Program-made: the position numbers and the translations under genes | In this document: positions 26,501 through 41,600 of the stretch, one piece after another | How positions within the stretch are numbered: the stretch's first letter is position 1 | Layout of the letters: each line of letters begins with the position of its first letter | Assembly (NCBI GenBank): GCA_037975125.1 | Contig: CM075857.1 | Coordinates: 74,295,345 to 74,359,344 of the forward strand | DNA: 64,000 nt | Direction of reading: 5' to 3' | DNA from: Latrodectus hesperus | Taxonomy: Eukaryota; Arthropoda; Arachnida; Araneae; Theridiidae | Notes under the pieces: generated by a model | Database searches by the model: none | Told to the model about the DNA's origin: nothing | What the model saw: only the letters and a program-made list of their open reading frames with translations

Positions 26501-29500
26501 TGTAAACATCAATGGAATGTGGGGTACAGCTTATGTGGACACGGCTGCAACTCATACTATAGCTGGTGAAACTCTCTACCACCTTCTTAGAGAACAAGGA
26601 ATACATTTCCAAAAATCAGTCCTCGACATAACTTTAGCAGATGGCAGCCATTCAAAAAAGGAAGTACATAAAGCCTTCGTTAAGGTCTGGATACAAAGAA
26701 GAAGATTTTCAATACCAATTTTTGCTATTCCAGACGCACAGAGAAATAATACTCTACTTGGAATTGACTTTATAGAGAAAACAGGGATCGTTCTAAATCT
26801 TAAAGAACATTCGTGGCACTTTAGTGATAGACCGCATAAAACCTTCTCATTTGCAAAACTCGATGTTCCAGTGAATTGTGGTTCACTCCAACCAGATTCT
26901 CAAGATCATTCCTCTGAAATTGAAATAAATACTAATCCAACGAAACAGTGGGAAGATCTATCTGAAGACAATTCCTTCATAGACTTAAATACCACTCTTC
27001 CAGAAAATTCTTTTATACTTCAAACAGAATTTGCAAAACAATGTTCTAATTTCATTGGGAGTAAGAGTGATGAAAGCTCAATGTTCCTTCGATCAGATGA
27101 AGGGGAAAATCTCAACTCCAACCAGAGGAGACAACTTAATGCTTTGTTGAAGGAGTATGAAAATATCTTCCAACAAGGGGGAGAAGCAACAACTTATATC
27201 GAACACCGAATTGATACAGGGGATTCAGCTCCAATTGCTTCACCTCCCTATCGACTCTCTCCAGCCAGAAAAGATATCTTGAGAAAATTTGCAAATATTT
27301 CAAAAGAGATTAAAGACATTGTTGAACAAAAACAAGATCAAAGGAAGAAATATGCTGATCAGGATAGAAGAAAAGGTCACCAGTTCAAACCTGGAGATCA
27401 AGTATGGGTAACCTTACACCCTCATAGCAACAAAGCAAAAAAGATAACAGCCAAATTTGCACCTCGTCGAGATGGACCGTATATTATACTTGCTCAACGT
27501 TCCCCAACAAGTTACGAAATTGCCAGCCTGGACCAACCCAATATTTCCCTTGGAGCCTATCACACATCTGCTCTACGTCCATGCCTAGAAGCCCACAAAA
27601 CCTCAAATGTGCCAACAAATCCTATTAAAAGAAGGGGTCGACCTCCTAAGACACCTGAAACAAACAACTTGCCAAGAAGTAAGCAACCGTCAAACTTTTC
27701 GCCTGGCTACTCGTCGAGACGACTTCGCAGCCAGAGGGGGAGCCTGTGACACTTCACTCTCTCTCTCTCTCTTCCTTTCCGAGAGCGCCCCTGGCGGGGA
27801 GAAGGAAAGACAATCAGTTAGGCTATTGTTTTCGAACTCGCAACATGTGTTTTAATCATCCTTTTCATTTTGTGTTTCTGTTTGTATTGTGTGTAACTTA
27901 ACTTTGAATGATTAAATTATTGTTACACTAAAGGCTGTTTTGATTATACCCACAACCACCGGACACAGTCTTAGTTTAAAAATTATTAAAAACTAAAAAT
28001 CGTTACGTGTTTCTAGAATCTTGTCATGTTTAAATCTCAGTTTATCACACATTGCATTGAGGTGGATCAAAACAGAGCTTTTATATTATAAATGATATTT
28101 CCTGTACAATTTTTTCTATTTTCAAGCATATTGTATATTTTTTATTTAACACCAAATTATCAGCAGTATATATTTTTGACTATTCATCAGAAAAATTGCT
28201 GTGGATTATATTACATTTCTTATACTCAAAATAAAGTTTTTGTGAATAATAGGCCACTTTGGATTATGAGCAGCAAAATATGGTAACTTTAAATTCATTA
28301 CAATTTTATATTTTATTACTTTTATTTTACCATGAAAAATTTTTTTGACGAATACTACTTCTCAACCTGACTGTAAATTTAATATTTTTAAAAAATTTAG
28401 TAAAATTATCCAGAAATTGGTTTTTATATTTAAATGTGTTGTAGACAGTGCTTTTTAAAATTAAAAATCTTAAAATTTCCACAGTAGTGACTGTTTAGAA
28501 ATTATTTGCTTCAGCCGTGTTAGAAATCAATTTCTTATTGATGTTTGCTGGACAGTAACTTGTTATCATCCCTGCCAAATAATTTGAATTTTTTAATGAT
28601 TTACCCTTTGAAAATTTTGTAGGGGCAGAGTCACCCTATGCTTCAAAAGTCAACCTGCAGGGAACAACTATCTGTAATCAATCATTCTTTCAGTATCCAC
28701 TTTTCTGGCACTCCTTTTTGAATGAGCATTGTCATTTTTCCACCTGTTTTTTCCTTCCTTCTATGCCCCAGTCATTTCTTGATATTATTGACATCTAAGG
28801 GATTCCCTTCCATAAATAGATTATTTTTGTATTCTTGAGTGTCTTCTTATTTTTGTTTGCCATTTTATTACTACGCAATTGTATTTAAATATAAATTAAC
28901 AGAATATGAAAAGGAGGTGGAACGTTGGATATCTGTTAGATAAAGTTAAATCTTCTGCAGTTGATATTGATCATACTGACTGAATTTGAGAAGAGCAATG
29001 AAAATAAAGAATTTGAATTAGGAGAATATGTTTTTGTAAATTGAAGTCACCTAAGTGTTTCAATATTGAAATAAAATACCAAATCAGAAAATTTAAACAT
29101 TCTCAAAATTTGTTCATTGAGTAAATTAAAAAGAAACAGAATTTATTTCATTTTATAATGCAACCAAAAGAGGTGTAAATACAGTAGATGAATTAGTCCA
29201 CAGTAGACTCATAACCTTCTTATATAGCTTAAAAAAAAAAAAAAATAAAATAAAATAAAAAAATAAAAAAACCATGTCTGATGATTGTCTTTGTTGCACA
29301 TTAAACTTTAAAGAAATAAATACCAGAGTTATTCTAATGTAAACAGAAAACTCTAAAGTAATTTCAAATAAAAGAAAATTCCCGAAGAAAAAACATAATA
29401 GAGCCACATAATGAAGACAATAATTATGCAAATGCTTCCCAGAGAACTCTGCCAAAAGATCAGTGAGGTCAATTTCCAGTGGACAATCGACTAAGTCTGA

Positions 29501-29631
29501 TGTGTTATGTGTCCAAAATCCTAGGCAAATAAAATTAATTCTTGCACAAAGTACAATAATTTTATTTGGAAAACTCTTTTTTATGTTTAATACTTGTACA
29601 TAATTCTGATTTTATAAATATTATCATATAT

Positions 29632-29694
<63 letters not shown>

Positions 29695-32600
29695 TTCTTT
29701 AGAATAGAAAAATACTTTCACAATTAAATATTGTAATCATTGTTTTTAAGGAAATAATTGTTTTTTAAATGTATAGCTTATTTTTTAATAAAATTGATTG
29801 GGGTGAACCAATCACCTCGTGACCTTCAATGTTGGTGTCAGAAATATGCCTTCTGGCTAGTTAAATCAGCTATGATACTGTTTTTAAAAATAGTATCATA
29901 GTTGATTTGATATTTTTTAAAAAATATTTTCATTAAATAACTATATAGTAATTTTTATCATTAAAAATAGTAACTGTGATACTATTTTTAACGTTAAAAC
30001 TTAATTAAAAATAATTATACTTTTTTTAAAACCATCAAATTTATTTCATTGTTTAGATTTTTAAAAGTGAGTGTTTTTAACATTGTTTTTTGTAGCCATT
30101 CTGAACATTTATAACAAACACCCATCAAAAAATACATGTTACTTCTCATAGTGAATACTGCTCAAAATTGTTAAATTTACATTATTTTTCAAGAAAAAAC
30201 TCAAAAGATTTTCATATTTACAAATGATTATTGAATGAAATAAATGTTTACTGAAGGATTGAGACTTTTTACATGTATTATAAAATAAATAGTATTTTAA
30301 ATGATTGTGTTTAAGAAAGGTCCAGTACGAAATGTAAGTTAACATGTCTTAAAAGAATTTTTTCCATAAGTGTTTCAATATTGAAAACAGTAACAAAGTT
30401 TTTATTGTTATTAAATTCAAAAATTGCCAAGCTTTAAATAGTTTATTCAGCTAAAGCAATTTTACCTGCATTAATTATTACTTTTAATTATTAAGGTAAG
30501 GATCAATTTAAAATTTTTGTTATAACTTTAAACTTTGTTCATGATTAAAACTCTCATTTAGATTCTTTTTAAAATAAGCTGGAAAGATGCACCATTATTT
30601 TTTTGACAAAAAGTAAGTTTTTAATCAATGTCAATTTTTGATATTTATCAACAAGAGATTATTAATTTTGTTATTGGAAATTATTCTTGTTTGAGAAAAT
30701 TATTGCAGCAATTTAAGAAATACTTTAAATAAATCACTGTTACAAATTAAAGATTTTTGTTTGAAAAATTTATGAATTAAAAGAAAACTATGGGTTTAAA
30801 TTGTTTTCTAACTATCATGTCATGAATTGTGTAAATATAGATAATTTAAATTAACTTTTCTTAACTAAGCTTAATTTTGTTTTGTTAAAAACCTAACTAC
30901 ATACTTTTTTGTGTAATTTTGATTTTAAGTATTCAATGTCAAATATGTAAATTATTTAATGCAGAATTAGAATATTAATAAAAAGTATGCAAGACTAAAA
31001 TGTATGTATTGTTTTAATGATTTTAAGCTTAGCATATATTTGTAATATATGTCTTGTACTGTTTTCTTCTGAACAGCTGTTTGATTTGATGTTCATGGTT
31101 TTCAAATATCAAATGACAAACTGTATTTATCCAGAAGATTTTCTTTTGGTTACATTAAATCATTTGGATGGAATTAAGCAATTTTCTGCTATTACTCCAG
31201 ACTTGAAAAGGAAGGTGGAAACTGTTGTAGTGAAAATAATTAATGTAAGTAATTACACATTACATTTATTTCTACTGAAAATGAAGTTAATCGGATTTTC
31301 CTCAAACACTCAAATTTTCTCTGTCTTAAATTTATTATCAGTTTTTGTGGTTTTTATTAATACTTTCAAAATAACGATTTAGCCATATTCAATTAATTAG
31401 AATAATGTTAGAAAATATTAAAATATCTTAAAGTATATTCTTGTCATGACATAAGAAATATTTTAAGAAGTTTTTTTTTGTTCCATAGCAGATTCAGTTT
31501 ATAGCTGTAAGTCTAAGATGAAAGTTCTGTGAAATGCATTTAACTAAATTGAATTGTATATTAAAAGAATAAAGTGTGGAAATATAGAGAACTGAATATC
31601 ATTGGTCAGTGTCGCATGTTAAGTTCAAAATTTTTAGTATAAATTTTTTTTCTAACACAATTTTTCCAAAATAAACTTATTGATGTTTTCTATTATTTTT
31701 ATTTGTTTGAAAATTTTTATAGAATTTTCATTTTATTATAAATTTTATCAGAACAAATATTTGTATAATGTTAGATACCAATTTATGAAATAATAAAATT
31801 TTTTTTCATTTTACTTATAATTACATATGAAGATTATTTAAACTGACTGGATAAAGGTAATGTATCTTGGGAACAAGTTTTAATAGTAATAAACCCTAAT
31901 GTTTTAAAGTTTTGAAAGCAAACATTGAAGAATTTTTTTAGGAATATTTGAATGAGGGGTAAATCTCAGATTATAGAGTTAGAGTTTTAGAAAATGAATT
32001 GTGAGTTTAAGTGTCTAAGTGTGTTTGTAAATTCAAGTGTTTCTATTTTTAGTTTTACTAAATTATTTCTTGTATAAAACTAAATAAAATTTTTATTAAA
32101 TTTGCATTCACATTATTGGATAGAAAATTATGCTTAGATTATTAATAATACATTTATGTAGGATGTGTTTTGTCTAAGAACTTATGTTAACAAAAATCAT
32201 TTTTGTGGAAATAAAACTTTACTTATGGTTGATATATTTACTGATATAAATGTTATTAATAAATAGAATTAATATTATATATGTATAATTGATAGTTATT
32301 AATTGTTATTATAATATCAATAAGCTCCAGTGGCTCAGTAGCTTCACGCAAGCTCAGCAAAGTGAAGTATCATTTGCCGCGGGCAGTGGTTGGGAGGGTG
32401 ATCACGGTGTACTCTCCTTCACTGGGTTGCTGGAACTCCGTGGGTTGGGGACGTGTCCACATTAATGTGTGATGTCCAAAGTCCTTCCGCTGGTGTGGCG
32501 GGGATGTGGAGAGGAGGTACCAGCTCAGGTGTGGCCTCGTCACCTGACGTTGGTTCAAAATTACGAGGCACCTTAAAAAGAGTGAAGTCGTACTTTCACC

Positions 32601-35600
32601 TTCATGGTGCTCTGATCCAAACGAAAGACGCTCTCTATTGACTTAATTCGCACTGCCAAAGGCATAGTGATCTTGGCTTGTCCAAGTGTCATAAGCAACA
32701 ACATAATATCAATTTTAATAATAAATACATGTTTTTAATATTTTACAGCAATAATTTTAATCTTAGCTGTTTTATATCTTAAATGTTTTATTCCATATTA
32801 TGTGGTTATTAAAATAGCATTCTATTTAGTTATTAATTTTTACTTAAAGTCATGTTGAACGAAAAATTATTCTCGTATTCTAAAAAGGTGCTAAATTTTT
32901 TTGAATAACTTGAAATGGTAACTTTTAAAGTGTTATTAAAAATTGATGTAAGTGTTGTGTATAAAATTACTAGTTTAATATGCAAACTGAATGTGTTGAG
33001 ATGTGATGATTAAATGATCTATTAAAAAACATATACTATATTTTATAAAAATGAAAATTTTATTTTTCAGGAATGCAGAGTTTTAATACATCTTGAATTT
33101 GAGCAAATATATAAAATTATTATGCATTTCCTGAAAGATTGCAATGCCAAAGTAAGAATAGATTTTATATTTTATAAATATTAGTTTTTATTAACATACT
33201 TTAGAGCTGGAAATACAACTTAATCATGTTACTAAAAATATGTAGGAAGTGTGCAGATAGTGAGAATACTATCTTGAATTATTGAAAACTCAATTTATTA
33301 AAGAACACATGTTATTCTATTTAAACTACAGCAGTTCCATACTGTGTTATTATTACTTCTTTGACTAATAATTTAGTTTGAAGGTAAAGTGAATTTTAGG
33401 TATTTGTTATTATCATGTAATTTCATATTCAGCTTAACCTGCTATAAATTATATGTGTATGTTATATGTTTATGTTCATGAGGCCTTTGTATCTTGTGTA
33501 ATTTAAAGTATTTTAAATTTAGCATTGGATGATGTTGCTGCTCATACATTTTGTTATTAATACTGAGTCAGATTTGTTAGTACAAACCCATTGATCTTAT
33601 GTGCTTAGTGAATGGTTAAATAATTGTTCTGATTTCCAGTTAAGCAGTTTATAATTTTAAAATCCACCCGAACTGTAGACATTTATATCTCTTTCCTTTT
33701 CTGTGAACATTAAATTATTTTGTTGGGATATATAGATACCTTCAAAATTACTTTTGTAGGTATCTGTCAGTCTTAATCTAACTAACCCCCTTTTATAAAG
33801 TGTTACTTTAGTTCAAGAGACAATTTAGTATTAGAATATATGCTAGCTAACATTTTAAATAGTGTATTTTTGTGTATATTATCCCTGAATTGGGCATTAA
33901 AAAGTTCCAAATTTTGTTGTGCATATTACATGATGCTATAGATAGTTAAATAAACTTTATCTGAAATGCTTACAGTAAAGTTTTGAAAGAAACGGCATTT
34001 ATGTTTCATCAAATAAGTATCAGATGGTACTATGACTCTGACCATGCTGACTTATTTCTGCCAATATTGCAATTGGCTATCATCATTTCTCATTTTATCT
34101 TATTAAATGAGTTGTTTAAATTGGAAAATATTTAAATTTGTGTAATGTTTTATGATAGCAAAAGCATTTAAATTACACAGCAGGTTTTAACTATATAAAA
34201 AAGCAAATAAAAAAATGATGACAAACCGTTAATGTAAAATGAAAAACAAAGCATGCACAGTTTAAAAATAATCCATATCTTTCATTTAATAATTAATGAA
34301 CAAATATGTTTTATTTTTAAAATGTATCTAATCTCATTTTAAATGTTATTAAAAACTGAACATCAATACATTTTACTGGATTGTTGATCCAATCTGATGT
34401 TTTTCCTGATAAATATTTTTTCTGTACAATGTGCTATATTTTTAATCATACTATGATTTCACTTTAATATGCAGCATGTTTGCTGCATTTTTTTTTCTTT
34501 TATTTTACAAAAGGTTTTCCAAACAATACACTGCTACAGAATATATACTGGAAAATAGGGCTTATTGATAAAAAAAATATTAAAAAAATTAAGATTGAGG
34601 AATTTTGCTGTAATTTTTTTAAAGTGAAAAAGTTTAACTTTCAGTTAAATGGTTAATGTTTTGATTTTTGTTTTAGTTGTTCATGAATTCAGTTCCCCTC
34701 TCAGACTAGGATGTTTGTAGTTTTTTATTGGAAGAAAGAAATCTATTCTATATGTAGTGTTTTAACTGATTCAGTTTGTTGCATGGGAAAGAAATATTTT
34801 TAAGCTCTTCCCTTTCTGTGTTTCCTATTAATGAATTGTTCTGACCTTTGCAAATTATAATTTTCTTAACATGTACTCTTGATACCTAAAATTAGAAATA
34901 AAGGATGTCATTTTAATGCTTTATGTTTTACATTTTATCTTTTTGAATCGTGAACTATTTCGAAATAATTTAGTATGAGTAAGCAATGTTTACTTACACT
35001 GCTTTATATTTAAAAGCTACAATTTACTTTAAAGTATAAAGCAAAGTTCGAAACTTCCATTAATTAGTTGAACGTAATATACCTCTAGGTAACAATTATA
35101 GAAGATACAGGCAGTATGATTCTACTAATTAAGTGCCAATAAACAGCCAATAACAATAAACTAAGAAACTTAGACAAATAGCCTATTAAAATATAGTTTG
35201 AGCTATTTTAGCATTTGCAATGTGAATGTGAATTTACTTTTAATATAGACCAAGCCATACAACAATATTTAATCCTATGATGAACCTAATAGTGTTTCTT
35301 AAAGTATTCTAAAACGTTTTTATCAAAATTAGTCTTATGTTTAAAGCCATGCAAGCATATACATTTACACAAGTCTTTAGTTTGTCATTAAAATCTTAAT
35401 GAAATATGAATTGAAAATATTCCAATTAGTGTTTTTCATGGTGCAAAAATAAAAGCATTAAATACAAAAACTATTGCATTACATACTTTCTTTATTAAAT
35501 TCTTACTCTATTAAAAATATGTTTCTCAATATTTTAGGTGTCAGTGCTGATAAAAAATGGGCTACAGCATGCAAATGGTGAATTAATTGGTCCTGATCCA

Positions 35601-38600
35601 GAGAGAAAAGAGAAAACTACTGAATCACAGTATGTATGAATTAACTGGATTGTAAATAAAAAAGATGAAAATTTTAGAGATTTGCTCTGGAAAAATTGAC
35701 GTTTTATCAACCTTTGATCATGTTTATGACAAATATTTGTTTGACATGGTGATGTTTATGACAAATATATTCATCTTTATAAAAAGATATAATAACTTTG
35801 ATTCATCCATTTTAAGCCAATTTCATGTTAAGAGTTAGTAGTTTTAGAAAAATCATATCTAAAAGCTGTTGAATAGTCACAGTTATTCAACTTCCTTTTT
35901 TGCATCTTTCAACACTGTTTTATTTTCAGTCAAATTTCCATATTTAGGTACCAGATTTATAATAATAAACATTTTTATCTGCTTCATCTATATTGATCAA
36001 ACATTTCTAACATGATTTTACACATATTCATCTATCTTAAAAACATTTTTATTGTCAATTTTCAATCAAAATAAATCAAATATAATACTTTATTATATTT
36101 TATTTATTTTCTTATAGACCAGTCATTTAAAACTCCTTCTACACTTTTTATTGTATTTAAAGGGCATGTCTTCAGACTATTATAAGCTAACTATCCATTA
36201 ATAAACCATCTGGTATTGTGAGCATGCATACATTCTATTGCTTTATGAAGTAATGTCTTTAAAAATGTAGAATAAAGTTTATTTAAGTATTTTCTTATTG
36301 ATTTAGTAGTTGAACAGCTAATACTCTGGCTTTTTTGCCAATAATTTATGGGTACAACTTCCATAACATATATTAAAAAATGTCATTAAAATATTAATGT
36401 ATTTTTTGTCTACACTATCTGAAAAGTAGCTTATAAAAAATCAGTTCAATAATCCATGAAAAACATTGCTACAACAAAGAAAATGCTACATATGTATATA
36501 TATTGTTGATTCTTCTAATAGCAAATATAATGAACTTTATAATTATTTATCATATTTAATGATTCTTTAACAAAATTAACTATAAAGCTATTATATTTTC
36601 AAAAATTGATGGTCTATTCCAGTGTTTCTAAACTGGATTTACTCCAGTGACTTGTAAAATATTTGAGAACATTCTCGTGGATCATAAATTTAATAATTTC
36701 GATGCAATGGTGAAATTTTTTTGCATTAGTAAATCATGAAAACAAAAATAAGTTTTAAAGCAGTGATGTCAAAGATAAGGCCCGTGGGCCGAATCAATAA
36801 GGCTCGTGATTGCAATGTGTCACAGAAAGAAGAATCGTATTTTTTTAGAGCATTTAGACTTCACTCGATTCCTCTAAAGAAGTTTTGAAATGAGTACACT
36901 ACATTTATTAGTAATTTCTAGACTAGAACCTTCCTTATCGATATAAAATTAGTGTGTCTGCGCGACATAAGTCAATTGACTTGAGGAAGCAAAACATTAT
37001 GGTTGGAGAAGGATTTTAGTTGTACTTGGAAGTAGTGATTATGAAGGTATAGTGCATTTGTTTGGGTCATGCAAGTGCAATATCCATAATTGTTGTGTCA
37101 AGTTCCATAAACGATTTTGGCATAATATCATAAAAACATAAAGTTGATAGTGAGTGCAGAGTTTTTCAGTCTAAATGGAAAATTGCATGTTTTTTCATAG
37201 AATGAAAAGGTAAACCACTGAGTTTGATTTGTAATCAAACAGTTGCTGTTTTTTAGGAACTTGAGGAGACACTATGATATGAATCATAAATCAAAATTTA
37301 ATTGTTACACTGAAAAAATAAGAATGGACTCATTGTCTTCTTTAAAATCTAAACTTCAAGGTCAACAATCAATGTTTACTAAAGCTAACACTGAGAGTAA
37401 AGATACCCTGAAATCAAGTTTTATAATTGCACTAGAAATCGCGAAGAGATCTAGAAATCGCGAAGAGACTTCACTGATGGTGATTTCATTAAAGACTGTT
37501 TGTTGACAGTTGCTGATGCTTCATTTCCATTTCAAAAGTCAATAATTCAAAATATTTTAACAGTCAAGAAACATTGTTGCTTCAAGAATAAATTATTTAT
37601 TTGAAAATTTGGTTCTTCAACTGAAGGAGAAGATTAAGGAATTTACAATTTTTTCACTGGCTGTTGACAAGAGCACTGATTCTGTTGATACAACTCAACT
37701 TGCTATTTTTACATGAGGTATTAACAGTAATTTTGAGATAACTGAAGAACTATTAAAGTGCGTTCCATTGGCAGGTACTACAACAACAAATGATATTTAT
37801 TCTGCAATTGAGCATTTGATAGCAGAATAAAAACTTGACTGGAATACACTTAGCAGCATAACTATGGGTGGTGCTCTGCCATGGATGGCAAACATTCAGC
37901 CTTTGTAACTACATTAATACAGAAAATATTAGGGAATTTTGTGGGATTTCACTGTATAATTCATCAGGAATCACTGGCATCCAGACATTTAAAAATGGAC
38001 CATGTTTTGCAAACCTTTAATTAAAATAGTAAATTTTATAAGGAGCAGAGGACTAAATCAAGCAGGCAGTTTTTACAAGATTTGGATGAAAAGTTTCCTG
38101 ATGTCCCTTATTTCGCCAAAATCCGTTGGTCAATCAAGGAATAGTTTTAGAAAGATTTTTTGCATTAAGTGACTTTATTCTAGCTTTCATGTTAGAAAAA
38201 GGCAACCCAATTGATTATGACAATGACTGGTGGGTTGATTGTGCCTTTTTGGTAGATATGAATAAACACTTGACTGATCTGAATGTAAATTTACTAGGTA
38301 AAAATCTGATTGTCACTGAAATGTATTCGTGTATTCAAGCTTTTGAAATAAAGTTGAGGCAGTGTGAAAATCAGGTAAAAAATCAAACTTTGGATCAGTT
38401 CACTCATTTAAAATCATTTGGCACAGTGAGCCAGAAAAAAAAAATTCGATCAATATTCTCAACTTCTACAAAATTTGATCATGGAATTCAACAATCGTTT
38501 TGAAGACTTTCACACGATGAATGAAATGGAATTCCTAATTTTTAACTTTGTACAACTTTTGCAACATTTGTTGTACTTGATAGCTCAAAAGAAGTGTGCC

Positions 38601-41600
38601 GATACTTTAAACTTTAGTTGTCTGCTAAATCTTTTTGATTGTCTCTTAGTCGATTTTTTTTTATTTGGATAAAGTTAAAAATATTTCAGATTTATTTATT
38701 TTTTTTGGTTGATACTTACATGCTTCTAAAGAATGATGCACAAACAGGCTATCATTTTGAAAGTATTGAATGAAAGCCCTGGGAATACCTTAAAAGAAAT
38801 TTTTTTCTGAGTGTAAAAATGCTTCATAACAAATAATGGCAAAACAGCATTTTATAATGCTGTTTTGCTCTGTATAGCAATTGCCAAATTCTTGCTGGCT
38901 AAAATTTTTAGCTATAAAGAATTTTTCCAATTTAATAATAACAATGAAAAGAAGAAAACTTTTTAGTGATAATTCAGCCTTTTAAATGAATCATTTGTTA
39001 CAAAATTGATTTGGTTTAAAAATAATTAAGTTCCACTTCAGTATCACATGTATTGGTACTATATTTAAAAAGCAAGAATACATTTATTAAATTTAAAAGG
39101 AATATCAATATGAAGTGATATAAATAACTTATGATACTTTGTATACTGAAATATTTTTGAAATTATTGTTGTGACTAATTTGTCAAAAACTGAAAATCTA
39201 TTTAAGGACAATTATAAGGATGACATTTGAATTGTGTGTGAAGAGAGCAAGTAATTAATGCAAGATTTATCTCAATTTGTAAAAAAAAAATGTCTATTGC
39301 AATGTTAATTAGCAATATGGAGTTAATTACAGCAGGTCTCAATTATGGTTTCATTAATTTAAATTCAAAGTGATTATTCCAATTATCAAAGTTTTTTCAT
39401 ATTCTAATCTCATCGTATAAAGTTGATATAAACAATGGAAACTTAGTTAAATAAAGAGATCCATATAGCTACGAGAGTCTTAAAGTTTTGTTATGGAATT
39501 TTACTCTGCCATATAACAATAATGCATGAACGTGTTTTTAATATTGTTAAAAAGATAATAATATTTTTCACTATAAATCCACACTGTAGTCTGTTTTAAT
39601 TTTGAAGTGTAGGGAGTCAGGTCATTGTATTTTGAACAATTTTTACAATATATGGTATTTATAAATTTATTTTAATCAAAAGCTGTGAAAATTTTACTCT
39701 ATGAAATCATTATTTTTCACATCAAATTGTTTTTCTGATAATTAGAAATTGCAACTAAATAAATGTTTCTAGTTCAAAAATTTAGATTTGTTGCATTATA
39801 ATTGTATGTATATATTGTATCCAAACATTAATTCCGTTGATTTAATTTAAATCAGAAATATGTGTTCTTAGTTATTTGTTTATTTTTATATTTATTAAAT
39901 ATATCTTAAATTCTTTAGGATAGTATAGATGCTATTTTGAAATCATTAGAACAGTGTTCAACTGTTTAATAAATAATTTTTATTTTAGTTTTGAACAAAT
40001 TAAAGCTATTCAAATTCTGGGGGAAGATGTTAAAGCTAAGTGGTTTGCTTCACTTCCAGATGATTGGTGCGAACTTGATGGAAATCGTGGTCTAGAACTC
40101 GGAAAAGATATGTATGTTAAAATTTAGCATATCTTTTTACAGCTTTGTATACTTGTATTTAAAAGGTTAATTGTGTACTAAACATAAAAATATTTTAATT
40201 CGAAGTCACTTGTCAGAAATGCCAAACCTCATATATTGTGATGTCACTCACTAAACCTGGATAATTGGTAAGTTGATGAAAGTATTGTTGTCTGACAAAC
40301 GGTCTTTCACACATTTTATTACAATAGAAAGAGTGCATGCTTGGAGGACACTTGCACAAATATATGATCATAATTGCCTTCATTCAACTGTTCGTCATGC
40401 TGGTAGGTCTGTCACATGGGCAGCAGTGTCATGGTTTTCTGTTTCACCAATGGTAACCCTCAAATGAAGAATCACTGAAGAGAAGCATAAAGAAGTCTTA
40501 ACCCACTAGGTTCATCCTATGATACAAACTTTGTTTCTTACAGGAGATGAAATTTTCTTGGCAGATATTCTTCTATCCATTCAATGGGACTTTTCCAATC
40601 ATTGAATTTTTTTTTAACATGAGAATGAAGTGCTCAGAATCAATATCTTCCATGGCACTTTAACAATAATTCCATGAAAAATAGTACAATATTCCTCTAA
40701 GCATTATTCAGACATTGTATGAATCAATTTTTTAATGAATTCAAATTGTGTTATATTCCACAACTGTTCTTACATCATACTAATCAAGGATTTTTTTTAT
40801 AGATCTAAGGTGTTTCCATTATTTTGATAACTTTTTTATTACATTATTATGATAACTGTAGTGAATATTTTTTTTATTCAGTCTTATAATCTCACTTTTG
40901 TTTCAATGTTCTGGTTTTAAAAGGATGTCTTTCTATCTTTTAAGTTCACATGTAAAAGAAACAAATCATATAAAAAAGTTCTAAACAATTTTTTGTAATA
41001 TACAGTACATAAGAATAATATAAATATTTTTTATTATTGAAATGAAATTATTTCTTTTGTAGCTATGAACTCACCTAATGCTTTTGAAATAGATATTAAT
41101 TTTAAATTATTTTTTTTATTTTTACATACATTGCTAACATTAAAATTATGTGTACATAATTACAGGTATATCAGGCAAAAAATATATATATTGTTTAATG
41201 CTTATATATTAGCACCTTCATGGAAAATTCCTTAAATCCTGTAATTTATTTCTCAAAAATCTTAGTAACTTGAATGATCAGCTCTTTTGCCCTCCATTCA
41301 ACAGCTCACATGTTTGGTTTTCCCCACGAGTGCCAAGTTAGCACTTTTTTTTAGAATTCTGTCATGGAATGGTTAATACTTTGACCATCACCTTATGGGT
41401 TTGATTCCCATCTGGGGGAGGTTGTTTATAGTGCTTTAAAACCCATTTTTAATATTTAGGTAAGTGCAAAAATTGTCATTGAGTGATACACCAAATATCC
41501 CCTCTCATAGGCATGGATATTTCTGTTAATTTTAAAACCCTCTTAAAATAGACTTTCCATTTAAATTGGCCATTCAGTTTATAAATTAATCATAGAATAA

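Larger units (their letters stand above)
23304..27971 (+). mobile_element. Gypsy-type LTR retrotransposon, young but internally deleted
   Basis: 4-bp target duplication GTCT (23304-23307, 27968-27971). Two LTRs of 222 and 223 bp begin TGTGACAC and end GGACACA, differing by one substitution and one G insertion. The 5' LTR is followed after one base by a tRNA-primer site, TGGCGCCCAACCG. A purine tract (AGAGGGGGAG) precedes the 3' LTR. The coding region has gag, zinc knuckle, protease, only the start of the reverse transcriptase, then the integrase C-terminus. The catalytic RT, RNase H and integrase core are missing. The 1.8 kb between primer site and gag has no recognised content. Confidence 0.93.

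Noticed and set aside
29153..29455. 100-codon - strand open frame with poly-Phe
   Set aside because: Phe run comes from an A-rich tract; no family or splice context.
31017..31382. 121-codon open frame as a separate gene
   Set aside because: The recognisable part is exactly OSCP1 exon 3 between splice sites; the flanks are intron read-through.
40201..40280. Extension of OSCP1 coding past exon 6
   Set aside because: The donor GATAT|GTATGT keeps phase with exon 7, whereas the sequence beyond enters stops and a Tc1 fragment.
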